64,000 nt of DNA from the NCBI RefSeq assembly GCF_020524165.1, contig NZ_JAIVKU010000002.1, forward strand, positions 186,001 to 250,000, in the 5' to 3' direction. The translations under genes and the position numbers were made by a program. The notes beneath the pieces are model-generated. The model saw only the letters and a program-made list of their open reading frames with translations, searched no databases and had not been told where the DNA came from. How positions within the stretch are numbered: the stretch's first letter is position 1; every line of letters begins with the position of its first letter. Origin of the DNA: Guptibacillus hwajinpoensis (GTDB taxonomy: Bacteria; Bacillota; Bacilli; Bacillales; Guptibacillaceae). Below, piece by piece: positions 41,731 through 50,051 of this stretch.

Positions 41731-41760
41731 ACGAAAGGTTAGCAGATGCTAACCTTTCGT
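41731..41760 (-). other. Intra-operon hairpin between tctC and tctB
   Basis: ACGAAAGGTTAGC and GCTAACCTTTCGT form a perfect 13-bp stem with a 4-nt loop and no T run downstream on the minus strand. This fits mRNA 3'-end protection of tctC rather than termination. Confidence 0.7.
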
Positions 41761-41767
41761 TCTCTTC

Positions 41768-42781
41768 TTATTTTGCGAGACCGACTTCTTTTAGGAGTGA
41801 TTCCATTGTTTTGTATTCCTCGTCCAGGAATTTCTGAAATTCATCACCGGACATAAAGTTATCATTCCAGCCAAAGTTATCGCGCTGCGTTTTCCATTCG
41901 TCGGTTTCCATCATGTCTTTAACTGCCTGTTCATAGAAGGCAGCTGCTGCAGGATCCATATCTTTAGGTCCCATAATGCCTCTCCAAACGACGAACTCGT
42001 CATCGATTCCCTGTTCTTTTAGCGTTGGAAACTCGGATACAGTTTCACCTTCAAGCGGTTCAGGAGAAGTGATGGCAAGTACTTTCACTTTACCAGCGCG
42101 TGCCTGTTCCGTCGCTTCTGCAAGGCCTGTTGAATAAACATCGACTTTATTTCCAAGTAGCATACTCATCCCGCTCCCATCCTGAGCAGAAACGTATTTC
42201 AGTTGTTTAATATCAACACCCGCTGCCTTAACGGCTTTCACGAACGCCATGTGGTCCATGCTTCCTGGAGAAGAGTCTCCGACAACTGAGATGGAAGTTG
42301 GATCGTCTTTTAAGGCATCAACAAGATCATTCATACTTTCGTATGGCGAATTGGCTGGGACAACAAAAGCAGAATAGTCCGCAATCACACCCGCGATTGG
42401 CGTGAAATCGTTGTGACCAAGTTCAGATTGGCCGTTTAATGGAACAAATAAAATCGGTGGTGATGTGACGAAAAGTGTATGGTCTCCACCTTTTTTATCT
42501 ACATAAGACCAGCCAACAGCACCTCCACCACCAGGTTTGTTGGCCACAGCCATACGTTCATCGATAATATTTTCTTTCTCCATTACTTTTGAAATTGTAC
42601 GAGCCGTAGTGTCCCAACCTCCACCAGCTCCGGCTGGCGCAATCATTTCAATTGGTTTATTGGGCCTCCATTCACCGTCCCCTGCCGCAGAGCTTCCTGA
42701 ACTTTCATTACTTCCACACGCGCTTAATAGAAGCGCGCTCCCCAATAACAGGGACATGAACATTTTGTTTTTTCGTTTCAA
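41768..42781 (-). CDS. tctC: Tripartite tricarboxylate transporter substrate-binding lipoprotein
   Basis: This 337-residue protein has a lipobox LSAC at Cys22. The Bug/TctC family pattern is ANKPGGGGAVGWSYV, FVPLNGQ, and VVGDSSPGSMDHMAFV in the ligand region. It delivers a carboxylate (citrate or relative) to TctAB. The TTG at 42781 fits the spacing from AGAGGAG; the frame opens 9 bp earlier. A cre site lies 20 bp upstream, and the CitA/DcuS-type system at the other end of the unit is its probable activator. Confidence 0.87.
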   Translation of the reverse strand: MKRKNKMFMSLLLGSALLLSACGSNESSGSSAAGDGEWRPNKPIEMIAPAGAGGGWDTTARTISKVMEKENIIDERMAVANKPGGGGAVGWSYVDKKGGDHTLFVTSPPILFVPLNGQSELGHNDFTPIAGVIADYSAFVVPANSPYESMNDLVDALKDDPTSISVVGDSSPGSMDHMAFVKAVKAAGVDIKQLKYVSAQDGSGMSMLLGNKVDVYSTGLAEATEQARAGKVKVLAITSPEPLEGETVSEFPTLKEQGIDDEFVVWRGIMGPKDMDPAAAAFYEQAVKDMMETDEWKTQRDNFGWNDNFMSGDEFQKFLDEEYKTMESLLKEVGLAK

Positions 42782-42800
42782 CGTGATCACTCCTCTTTTT

Positions 42801-42814
42801 TGTAATCGCTTACA
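42801..42814 (-). promoter_or_regulatory. cre (CcpA) site before tctC
   Basis: TGTAATCGCTTACA (plus strand) matches TGNNANCGNNNNCA at every fixed position and is nearly palindromic. It lies 20 bp upstream of the tctC start, where CcpA would block transcription in glucose. Confidence 0.7.
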
Positions 42815-42926
42815 AGTTCGCTAAACACACTATATCTAATTGTTTGACTTAATTTAAGAAAACGGAAATAAGAAAGGTTTATTTCATTCTGTCCATTATG
42901 GTCATAAAGTTCATGGAATTTCATAG

Positions 42927-42966
42927 AGTGACAGGCACCACCCGGTTTCACTCGAACAATGTCGAA
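42927..42966 (+). repeat. REP-like element, copy 10 (flipped loop)
   Basis: AGTG-ACAGG-CACC-ACCCG, 15 nt with an inner TCGAAC, then TGTCGAA. It lies in the divergent region between tctC and amiE and is the rightmost copy; none is found from 43 to 64 kb. Confidence 0.9.
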
Positions 42967-43004
42967 AAGAAAAACGCTAGGAATGCCTAACTCTTTATCC
43001 ATGC

Positions 43005-43024
43005 TTAAACAAACGTTTGATTAA
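43005..43024. promoter_or_regulatory. Operator-like palindrome TTAAACAAACGTTTGATTAA
   Basis: Third copy of the AAACGTTT-centred palindrome (others at 4001 and 16520), here in the upstream region of the MurNAc island. The regulator is unknown. Confidence 0.45.
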
Positions 43025-43159
43025 GGGACAAGAGACCTCGTTATTGGAGTAAAGCTACAAATGAACGCAATTAAAAAAGGTATAAAACTTCAAATTCATA
43101 CAATTGACCCGGGTACATAGAAGGTAATTTCGTGCTGTTTTTCATCTACTCAGTACTAA

Positions 43160-43175
43160 AGTGGTATAGACGACT
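43160..43175 (+). promoter_or_regulatory. Candidate NagR/DasR-type (dre) operator
   Basis: AGTGGTATAGACGACT differs at two positions from the HutC/GntR-family dre consensus AGTGGTCTAGACCACT, and one of those (A for C) is usual in Bacillus NagR sites. It lies about 108 bp upstream of amiE. GlcNAc-linked control of cell-wall salvage would make sense. The regulator gene is not in this window. Confidence 0.55.
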
Positions 43176-43282
43176 ATAAAGGAAGAGGTTACGATTTGAA
43201 TAGAATATTCTGAATGTTATTTCATTTATCGAGAGGAGGATCTATTCTTTTAGCGGTATTCAAACAAAAAGAGGAGGGCATT

Positions 43283-44959
43283 ATGAGAAGAAAAACGCTG
43301 TCGCTACTTCTAACTACGGCACTAGGAATGTCATTATTAGCACCTGGATACGGTCTTGCTGCTCCAGGCCCCACAATTGAGAATGAGGGGAAGATCAATA
43401 TGAATCAAAGCAAGAGCCACCCTACTTTTTCATGGGATAACCCGGGACCAACCTCACCTGTTCTTCACCCCGGCTCATATAAAGGAGCAGGAATGCGAGA
43501 AGAACCGCTTAACGAAATTGACGGATTACTTGAAAGCGCCATTGAGGATCAGGTTATGCCTGGCGCAGTTGCGTTCGTTGCGCGAAGAGGACATATCGTA
43601 AAGGAAGAAGCATACGGTTATTCAGCTCAATATACAGATGATCACTTTACTGAAATGGAAAATCCGATTCCAATGAGCGAGGATACCATTTTTGATCTTG
43701 CCTCAATTAGCAAGCTGTTCACGACAACAGCAGCGATGACGCTCTATGAGGATGGGGCTTTTCAACTTGATGACCCTGTTGCCAAGTACATTCCTGAATT
43801 TGCGGAAAATGGAAAAGAAGATGTTACCATCGAACAGCTCATGACCCACACCTCTGGATTCAAACCATGGATTCCGCTCTATACGATCGAAGGTGATCGA
43901 GAAGACCGCCTTCAATATGTTTTTCAATATCCACTTCAAGCAGAGCCAGGCACTGAGTATACATACAGCGACCTGAACATGATTACGCTTGGTGCTTTAA
44001 TCGAGCGGCTATCAGGCATGCGGCTTGATGAATATGTAAAGCAGGAAATCACGGAGCCGCTTGGTATGAACGATACCATGTATAACCCGCCTGCAGAACT
44101 AAAAGAACGAATTGCCGCAACTGAATACCAGCCATGGACGAACCGCGGACTCGTATGGGGCGAGGTGCATGATGAAAGCGCCTGGTCACTTGACGGAGTC
44201 GCTGGTCATGCCGGTGTGTTTTCGACCGCTTCTGATCTCGCGAAATTTGCGCACATGTTTTTAATGGAAGGACGCTACGGCGGAACGCGTATTCTTCAAC
44301 CGGAAACTGTAAAGCTTTTAACTGAAAATCGAATTCCAGAGTTTCCAGGGGACGATCATGGTCTGGGCTGGGAGCTTCAACAGGGCTGGTTTATGGATGC
44401 TTTATCTGAAAGCACGACGCTTGGACATACGGGGTATACCGGAACGTCAATCGTTGTGAGTCCATCAAATCAAACGATTGCGATTCTCTTAACGAACCGC
44501 GTTCATCCAACGCGTGAAACGGTATCAACATCACCAACGAGACGCGCATTTGCGAGACAAGTCGCGGATGCGATTCCAGTTGCGATGGATAAAAAGGCAA
44601 ATCCGTGGTTCGCAGGCTATGGCAATCACGAGTCGAAGCATTTAACGGCTGAAGTTGACGTAAAAGAAGAAACAACGCTTTCGTTTGATACGTGGTACCA
44701 AATGGAGGAAGGCTATGATACAGGAACAGTTGAGGTTACAGAGGATGGCGAGAAGTGGACAGAAGTAGTGTCGCTAACTGGCGCAAGCGAAAGTTGGGAA
44801 AGAGAAGAAGTTACGATTCCAGCGAATACGACACAAATTCGGTTTACTTATCATACAGACGGATCAACGAATAAGCGCGGATGGTACGTCGATGCAGTTC
44901 GACTTGATCAAGAAAAAATCTCGTTCACAAGCAATGACTGGGTGAAGCGAGCTTATTAA
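43283..44959 (+). CDS. amiE: Secreted N-acetylmuramyl-L-alanine amidase AmiE with extra C-terminal beta domain
   Basis: This 558-residue protein has a signal peptide (MRRKTLSLLLTTALGMSLLA, cleaved near GLAAPG). The beta-lactamase-fold amidase domain (about 60-425) has S141-I-S-K144 in DLASISKLF, Y228-S-D-L and H382-T-G. In B. subtilis AmiE removes stem peptides from MurNAc before NamZ/NagZ digestion. An added 100-residue beta-rich domain (about 450-558, with LSFDTWYQMEEGYDTG and RGWYVDAVRL) is absent from the roughly 440-residue B. subtilis protein and may bind wall or substrate. ATG 43283 follows GAGGAGGGC. Confidence 0.85.
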   Translation: MRRKTLSLLLTTALGMSLLAPGYGLAAPGPTIENEGKINMNQSKSHPTFSWDNPGPTSPVLHPGSYKGAGMREEPLNEIDGLLESAIEDQVMPGAVAFVARRGHIVKEEAYGYSAQYTDDHFTEMENPIPMSEDTIFDLASISKLFTTTAAMTLYEDGAFQLDDPVAKYIPEFAENGKEDVTIEQLMTHTSGFKPWIPLYTIEGDREDRLQYVFQYPLQAEPGTEYTYSDLNMITLGALIERLSGMRLDEYVKQEITEPLGMNDTMYNPPAELKERIAATEYQPWTNRGLVWGEVHDESAWSLDGVAGHAGVFSTASDLAKFAHMFLMEGRYGGTRILQPETVKLLTENRIPEFPGDDHGLGWELQQGWFMDALSESTTLGHTGYTGTSIVVSPSNQTIAILLTNRVHPTRETVSTSPTRRAFARQVADAIPVAMDKKANPWFAGYGNHESKHLTAEVDVKEETTLSFDTWYQMEEGYDTGTVEVTEDGEKWTEVVSLTGASESWEREEVTIPANTTQIRFTYHTDGSTNKRGWYVDAVRLDQEKISFTSNDWVKRAY

Positions 44960-44983
44960 TTTTCAACAAACAGGAGGGGTAAA

Positions 44984-47071
44984 ATGAAAGGACGAAGTAA
45001 ACGGATCGTTGTGGGGATATTGGCGTTTGTGATGATGTTTTCACAAATGTGGCTGCCAAAGGCTGGGGCAGAAGGTGCGCCACACTTAATTTTAATGGAA
45101 AACGTTCCTGAAGTAAGCGCAACGTTTGATGGAAACACAATGACGCTTCATCCGCTTCACATTTATGAAGACGGTCATTTTATGAAAACAGATCAGAATC
45201 TAACATGGAAGTCCTCTAATAAAAATGTAGCGAAAGTGGATGATGAAGGAAAAGTGACCTTAACAGGAAAACGCGGCCGCACATTCATTAGCGTTTCCGA
45301 TGGTGAAAGCAGCGACCGCATTGCGATTGATTACAAAGTGAATAAATCGAATAAAAAAACGTCCGCAGCGACAATCGTTAAGCAAAAAGGAAAGCAGTAC
45401 AATCTGATTGAAAATGCGATTGCGGGTATGACAATGGAAGAAAAAGTTGGTCAAATGCTAATGCCCGATTACCGAAACTGGGATGGTCAAAATGTGACCG
45501 AAATGCTTCCGGAAATCGAAGCACAAATCAAACAATATCACCTCGGAGGCGTGATTTTATTTCGTGAGAATGTGGTGACTACTGAACAAACAACAAAGCT
45601 AGTCGCTGATTATCAAGAGGCGTCTGAAAAGTACGGCATGCTGATGACAATTGATCAGGAAGGCGGAATCGTCACGCGTCTTCAGTCTGGAACGGACATG
45701 CCTGGGAACATGGCGCTCGGCGCAACGCGTTCACCTGAGCTTGCTGAGAACGTCGGGCATGCGATTGGAGAGGAGCTAGCTTCGCTTGGGATCAACACGA
45801 ACTTTGCGCCAGATATGGATGTGAACAACAATCCAGATAATCCTGTTATTGGCGTTCGTTCATTTGGAGAAGATCCGGAGCTTGTAGCGGATCTTGGGAT
45901 TGCTTATACGAAAGGACTTCAAAGTACCGGCGTAGCGGCAACAGCGAAGCATTTCCCTGGTCACGGTGATACTGCTGTAGATTCTCACCTCGGCCTGCCT
46001 GAAGTACCTTATGACAAAGAGCGCCTTATGGAAGTAGAGCTTTATCCTTTCCAAAAGGCGATGGAAGCGGGGATCGACGCGATCATGACCGCTCACGTGA
46101 CGTTCCCGAAAATTGATGATACAAAAGTGATTTCGAAAAAAGACGGAACAGAAATTTCCCTTCCTGCCACACTCTCTCACAAGGTCCTAACCGAATTAAT
46201 GCGCGATGAGATGGGGTATGAAGGGGTCATTACAACCGATGCGATGAACATGGGCGCGATTCAAGATCACTTCGGATCTGTCGATGCAGCGATCCGCTCC
46301 GTGAAAGCAGGAACGGATATCGTCTTGATGCCTGTTGGTCTTCCAGAAGTGGCGGAAGGATTATATGAAGCGGTGAAATCAGGTGATATTCCTGAGGAGC
46401 GCATCGAAGCTTCCGTTGAACGCATTTTAACGTTAAAAGTGAACAGAAGAATCATCAAGTCTGAGAACCCTATTGATGTAGAAGACCAAATTAAAGAAGC
46501 ACTTCAGACAGTTGGATCTGATGAGCATAAAGCGGTTGAAAAAGAAGCTGCCGACAAGTCGATCACACTTGTGAAAAATGAAGATGTCTTACCACTTCAT
46601 GCCAATAGTGATGATCATGTTGTCGTGGTTGGAAGAAGTTTCGTATCTTCGCTAGGTGACGCTGTAAAAGCGCAGCATGCGAATACGACAGTGATTGAAG
46701 CAAATGCAAGCTACACGTTAACAGACGAACAGCGTGAAACGATCGCTTCAGCTGATCAAATTATTGTAGGAACGTATTCGTACAGTGTGGGTACGCGTTC
46801 TCCTGAACATCCACAAATGCTAATGGTAAACGCCATTATGAATGAAACAGATGCACCGGTTATTGCCGTTGGAATTCGGAATCCATACGACATTATGGCG
46901 TATCCGAACGTTGATAGCTATTTAACACAGTATGGGTTTAGAACAGCGAGTTTTGAAGCAACAGCCGCAACTATTTTTGGTGAAAACGCACCAACAGGAA
47001 AGCTACCTATTACGATTCCAGGGGAAACAGGTGGCGTCCTTTATCACTTTGGGCACGGGTTAACGTACTAA
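44984..47071 (+). CDS. nagZ: Exported beta-N-acetylglucosaminidase NagZ (GH3) with N-terminal Ig-like domain
   Basis: This 695-residue protein has a signal peptide to about residue 29, a bacterial Ig-like (Big_2) region near 60-115 (LTWKSSNKNVAKVDDEGKVT), a GH3 barrel (about 135-490), and a C-terminal alpha/beta domain. The catalytic motif KHFPGHGDTAVDSH spans 322-335 with the Asp333-His335 dyad of Firmicute NagZ, and the nucleophile is Asp419 in TTDAMNMGA. It removes GlcNAc from muropeptides to give MurNAc for uptake. GGAGGGG precedes the ATG, 24 bp after amiE. Confidence 0.9.
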   Translation: MKGRSKRIVVGILAFVMMFSQMWLPKAGAEGAPHLILMENVPEVSATFDGNTMTLHPLHIYEDGHFMKTDQNLTWKSSNKNVAKVDDEGKVTLTGKRGRTFISVSDGESSDRIAIDYKVNKSNKKTSAATIVKQKGKQYNLIENAIAGMTMEEKVGQMLMPDYRNWDGQNVTEMLPEIEAQIKQYHLGGVILFRENVVTTEQTTKLVADYQEASEKYGMLMTIDQEGGIVTRLQSGTDMPGNMALGATRSPELAENVGHAIGEELASLGINTNFAPDMDVNNNPDNPVIGVRSFGEDPELVADLGIAYTKGLQSTGVAATAKHFPGHGDTAVDSHLGLPEVPYDKERLMEVELYPFQKAMEAGIDAIMTAHVTFPKIDDTKVISKKDGTEISLPATLSHKVLTELMRDEMGYEGVITTDAMNMGAIQDHFGSVDAAIRSVKAGTDIVLMPVGLPEVAEGLYEAVKSGDIPEERIEASVERILTLKVNRRIIKSENPIDVEDQIKEALQTVGSDEHKAVEKEAADKSITLVKNEDVLPLHANSDDHVVVVGRSFVSSLGDAVKAQHANTTVIEANASYTLTDEQRETIASADQIIVGTYSYSVGTRSPEHPQMLMVNAIMNETDAPVIAVGIRNPYDIMAYPNVDSYLTQYGFRTASFEATAATIFGENAPTGKLPITIPGETGGVLYHFGHGLTY

Positions 47072-47079
47072 AAATGATG

Positions 47080-47112
47080 ATCGGGAAGAAGCGCTCATTC
47101 TTCCCGATTTTA
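47080..47112 (+). terminator. Hairpin between nagZ and namZ
   Basis: ATCGGGAAGAA and TTCTTCCCGAT form a perfect 11-bp stem followed by only TTTT before A residues. It is probably a partial terminator inside the operon. Confidence 0.6.
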
Positions 47113-47135
47113 AAAAATGGGGAGGCGTTTGAAAC

Positions 47136-48407
47136 GTGAAAAAGTGGATGATTATGCTGGTGACAATGGTGCTCGTTCTATCCTCTTTGTCAGTCGCGCT
47201 AGCGGATAACAACGGAAAAGGAAATGCGTATAGTCACGATAACAACAAAAAGAAATTCAAGCTTGGTGTGGAAGTACTCCTAGATGATCAGAAAGAGTTA
47301 ATTGAAGGCAAAAGCGTTGGGCTCATTACAAATCCTACAGGTGTAGATCAAGAGCTTAACAGTATCGTAGATTTATTACACAATGACGCGGATGTTGATT
47401 TGAAAGCGTTATACGGTCCGGAGCACGGGGTTCGTGGAAGTGCACAGGCAGGAGAATACGTGGAGTATTATATTGATGAAGAAACAGGACTTCCTGTTTA
47501 TAGCCTCTATGGCGCTACGAAAAAACCAACGCCTGAAATGCTAGAAGGCATCGATGTTCTTCTATTTGATATTCAAGACGTTGGGACACGCTTCTATACG
47601 TATATTTACACGATGGCTTATGCCATGGAAGCCGCAGCTGAAAATGACATTGAATTTATCGTATTAGATCGACCGAATCCTCTTGGTGGGGAAGCAGTCG
47701 AAGGGCCGGTTCTCAATGATGACTATTCTTCTTTCGTTGGAAAATATGAAATTCCACTTCGCCACGGCATGACGGTAGGAGAGCTAGCCCAACTTTTTAA
47801 TGAAGAATTTGAAATTGGCGCTGATCTAACAGTCGTTGAAATGGATAAGTGGAAGCGGGACATGTACTATGATGACACGCCTCTTGAATGGGTGCTTCCA
47901 TCCCCTAATATGCCAACCCTTGATACAGCTCTCGTTTATCCAGGTGCTGCTTTAATTGAAGGAACGAATGTCTCAGAAGGTCGCGGAACGACAAAGCCAT
48001 TTGAACTAATCGGTGCACCGTTTATTAATTCAACAGAGCTTGCCAATGAGTTGAACGCCCTTGAGCTTCCAGGCGTAGATTTTAGAGCCGCTTCTTTTAC
48101 GCCTTCTTTCTCGAAGCACGCTGGGAAGTTAACACACGGCGTTCAAATTCATGTAACGGATAAAGAAGCATTTGAACCAGTACGAACAGGACTTAGCCTA
48201 GTGAAAACCATTCATGATCTTTACCCAGAAGACTTCGAATTCCGTGCAGAAAACAGCGCGGGTGTATCGTTCTTTGATCTCCTCGTTGGAAACGGTTGGA
48301 TTCGAGAAGCGATTGAAAATGGAGAAAGTGTTGACGAAATGCAGCAGCAGTGGGAATCCGATCTGGAAGACTTTAAAGAAGTAAGAGAAGAATACTTGCT
48401 TTACTAA
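47136..48407 (+). CDS. namZ: Exo-beta-N-acetylmuramidase NamZ (GH171, DUF1343)
   Basis: This 423-residue secreted protein has a signal peptide to about residue 24, a Lys/Asn linker, then the DUF1343 domain: GLITNPTGVD, ALYGPEHGVRGSAQAGEYV, DIQDVGTRFYTYIYTMAYAMEAA, VLDRPNPLGG and GRGTTKPFELIGAP. NamZ releases terminal MurNAc from peptidoglycan chains, working with NagZ and AmiE in B. subtilis. The GTG at 47136 follows GGGGAGGCG. It is the last of the three secreted wall hydrolases here and has its own terminator. Confidence 0.9.
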   Translation: MKKWMIMLVTMVLVLSSLSVALADNNGKGNAYSHDNNKKKFKLGVEVLLDDQKELIEGKSVGLITNPTGVDQELNSIVDLLHNDADVDLKALYGPEHGVRGSAQAGEYVEYYIDEETGLPVYSLYGATKKPTPEMLEGIDVLLFDIQDVGTRFYTYIYTMAYAMEAAAENDIEFIVLDRPNPLGGEAVEGPVLNDDYSSFVGKYEIPLRHGMTVGELAQLFNEEFEIGADLTVVEMDKWKRDMYYDDTPLEWVLPSPNMPTLDTALVYPGAALIEGTNVSEGRGTTKPFELIGAPFINSTELANELNALELPGVDFRAASFTPSFSKHAGKLTHGVQIHVTDKEAFEPVRTGLSLVKTIHDLYPEDFEFRAENSAGVSFFDLLVGNGWIREAIENGESVDEMQQQWESDLEDFKEVREEYLLY

Positions 48408-48413
48408 GGGTTA

Positions 48414-48447
48414 AAAGCACTCGTGAAATAGCGGGTGCTTTTTTTAT
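48414..48447 (+). terminator. Terminator of amiE-nagZ-namZ
   Basis: AAAAGCACTCG (48414-48424) pairs with CGGGTGCTTTT with one mismatch, followed by T7. The 196 bp from here to murP hold a promoter region with a direct repeat AATAAAACTT (48451 and 48483, 32 bp apart) and an unassigned leader of about 100 bp. Confidence 0.85.
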
Positions 48448-48643
48448 GTAATAAAACTTCACGAAAACACTTACATTATTAAATAAAACTTGTTAAACTT
48501 AAATTATTAGAAAATTCAATACAAACGTACTGAGAAGGGAGGATCACTCGCGCATTAGGGGGAGCCAGCTAATTACATAGCATAAGACGCCAGAAAGATG
48601 TTGAATCGTTTCATGAAATCATCAGAAGAAATGGGGAAAGCTT

Positions 48644-50038
48644 GTGAGAAAAGAAGAACGTTTAGCTAATGAAATTTTACCTCTTCTCGGTGGACCATCG
48701 AATATTCAATCATTAACAAGTTGTATGACGAGGCTTCGCGTAACGACAATTGATTCGTCAAAAGTAGAGCTCGAACAGTTAAAAGAAATTGACGGGGTAC
48801 TCGGCGTTGTGGAGGCTGAGACGATCCAGGTGATTTTAGGACCGGGAATCGTGACGAAGGTAGCAGAAGAAGTTTCTAAGATGAGTGGCGTAGAGGCGGA
48901 GGATGACGATGAGGATATCTTTGAAGGGCTCGCAGCCCAAACCAAATCAGATCTGAAGCAAAAAAACGCGACGCCATTTAAATTGTTTTTAAGAAAAATT
49001 GCCAGTATCTTTATTCCGCTCATTCCAGCGATCGTAGCCTCAGGTTTAATCGCTGGAATTACGAATATCGTCATTCGATCAGGTGTTGATCCTGAAACGT
49101 CACTTGTCTCCATTCTTAATTTCATTGGTTGGGGACTGTTTGGGTATCTTGGTATTTTTGTTGGGATTAACGCAGCAAAGGAATTTGGTGGAACCCCTGC
49201 ATTAGGTGGGATTGCGGGCATTCTGATCATTAACCCTGCCCTTGCGGATATTACGCTTTTCGATGAACAGCTCGTTCCTGGTCGCGGCGGTTTAGTTGGT
49301 GTCATGCTTGCTGCCTTTTTCATGGCCTGGACAGAACGTCGGGTCCGTCGCTTCGTGCCTTCTTCTCTTGATATTATCGTGACGCCAACGATTTCGGTGT
49401 TAATTACAGGATTTGCGACGTTAATCGTGCTTCAGCCGATCGGCGGTTTCGTTTCAGATTTAATTACAAAAGGTTTGTTAGGGTTAATAGACGCTGGAGG
49501 CATTTTCTCAGGACTGATTCTTGCAGGAACGTTCCTGCCTCTAGTTGTAACAGGTCTCCATCAGGGACTAACGCCAGTTCATATGGAATTAATTAATACG
49601 ATTGGTGATGATCCACTGCTTCCAATTCTTGCAATGGGTGGTGCCGGCCAGGTTGGAGCAGCTTTCGCGATTTATTTTAAAACAAAAAATAAAAAGCTTC
49701 GAAAAGTCATTAAAGCAGGATTACCCGTTGGGATTTTAGGTATCGGAGAGCCGCTGATCTTCGGTGTGACGTTACCACTCGGTCGCCCATTCGTGACAGC
49801 GTGTCTCGGGGCAGCGATCGGAGGCGCTTTTGCGGCCTTCTTTAAAGTCGCAACCATTGCGATTGGTGTATCAGGCTTGCCGCTCATTTTTCTTGTGAAT
49901 TCAAACCAAATCCTCTATTACATTATTTCACTAGTCGTTGCGTACTTCTTTGGCTTTGTTTTCACGTATTTGTTCGGATTTAAGGAAGAAATGACGGAAG
50001 CAATTGATAAAGGCGCATCAAAGACGACGGCTGCATAA
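48644..50038 (+). CDS. murP: MurNAc-specific PTS enzyme IIBC
   Basis: This 464-residue protein has an EIIB domain with phospho-Cys27 in LTSCMTRLRV, a linker (about 85-105), then an EIIC membrane domain of about 10 helices with GLHQGLTPVHMELI and GIGEPLIFGVTLPLGRPF. It imports and phosphorylates MurNAc to MurNAc-6-phosphate. There is no EIIA domain, so it must borrow one, as MurP does elsewhere. The start is GTG 48644. MupG follows 13 bp later. Confidence 0.88.
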   Translation: MRKEERLANEILPLLGGPSNIQSLTSCMTRLRVTTIDSSKVELEQLKEIDGVLGVVEAETIQVILGPGIVTKVAEEVSKMSGVEAEDDDEDIFEGLAAQTKSDLKQKNATPFKLFLRKIASIFIPLIPAIVASGLIAGITNIVIRSGVDPETSLVSILNFIGWGLFGYLGIFVGINAAKEFGGTPALGGIAGILIINPALADITLFDEQLVPGRGGLVGVMLAAFFMAWTERRVRRFVPSSLDIIVTPTISVLITGFATLIVLQPIGGFVSDLITKGLLGLIDAGGIFSGLILAGTFLPLVVTGLHQGLTPVHMELINTIGDDPLLPILAMGGAGQVGAAFAIYFKTKNKKLRKVIKAGLPVGILGIGEPLIFGVTLPLGRPFVTACLGAAIGGAFAAFFKVATIAIGVSGLPLIFLVNSNQILYYIISLVVAYFFGFVFTYLFGFKEEMTEAIDKGASKTTAA

Positions 50039-50051
50039 AGGAGGTAAAAGC

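Noticed and set aside
48706..49323. 205-codon minus-strand open frame
   Set aside because: Antisense shadow of murP with Pro/Ser-rich composition and no start signal.
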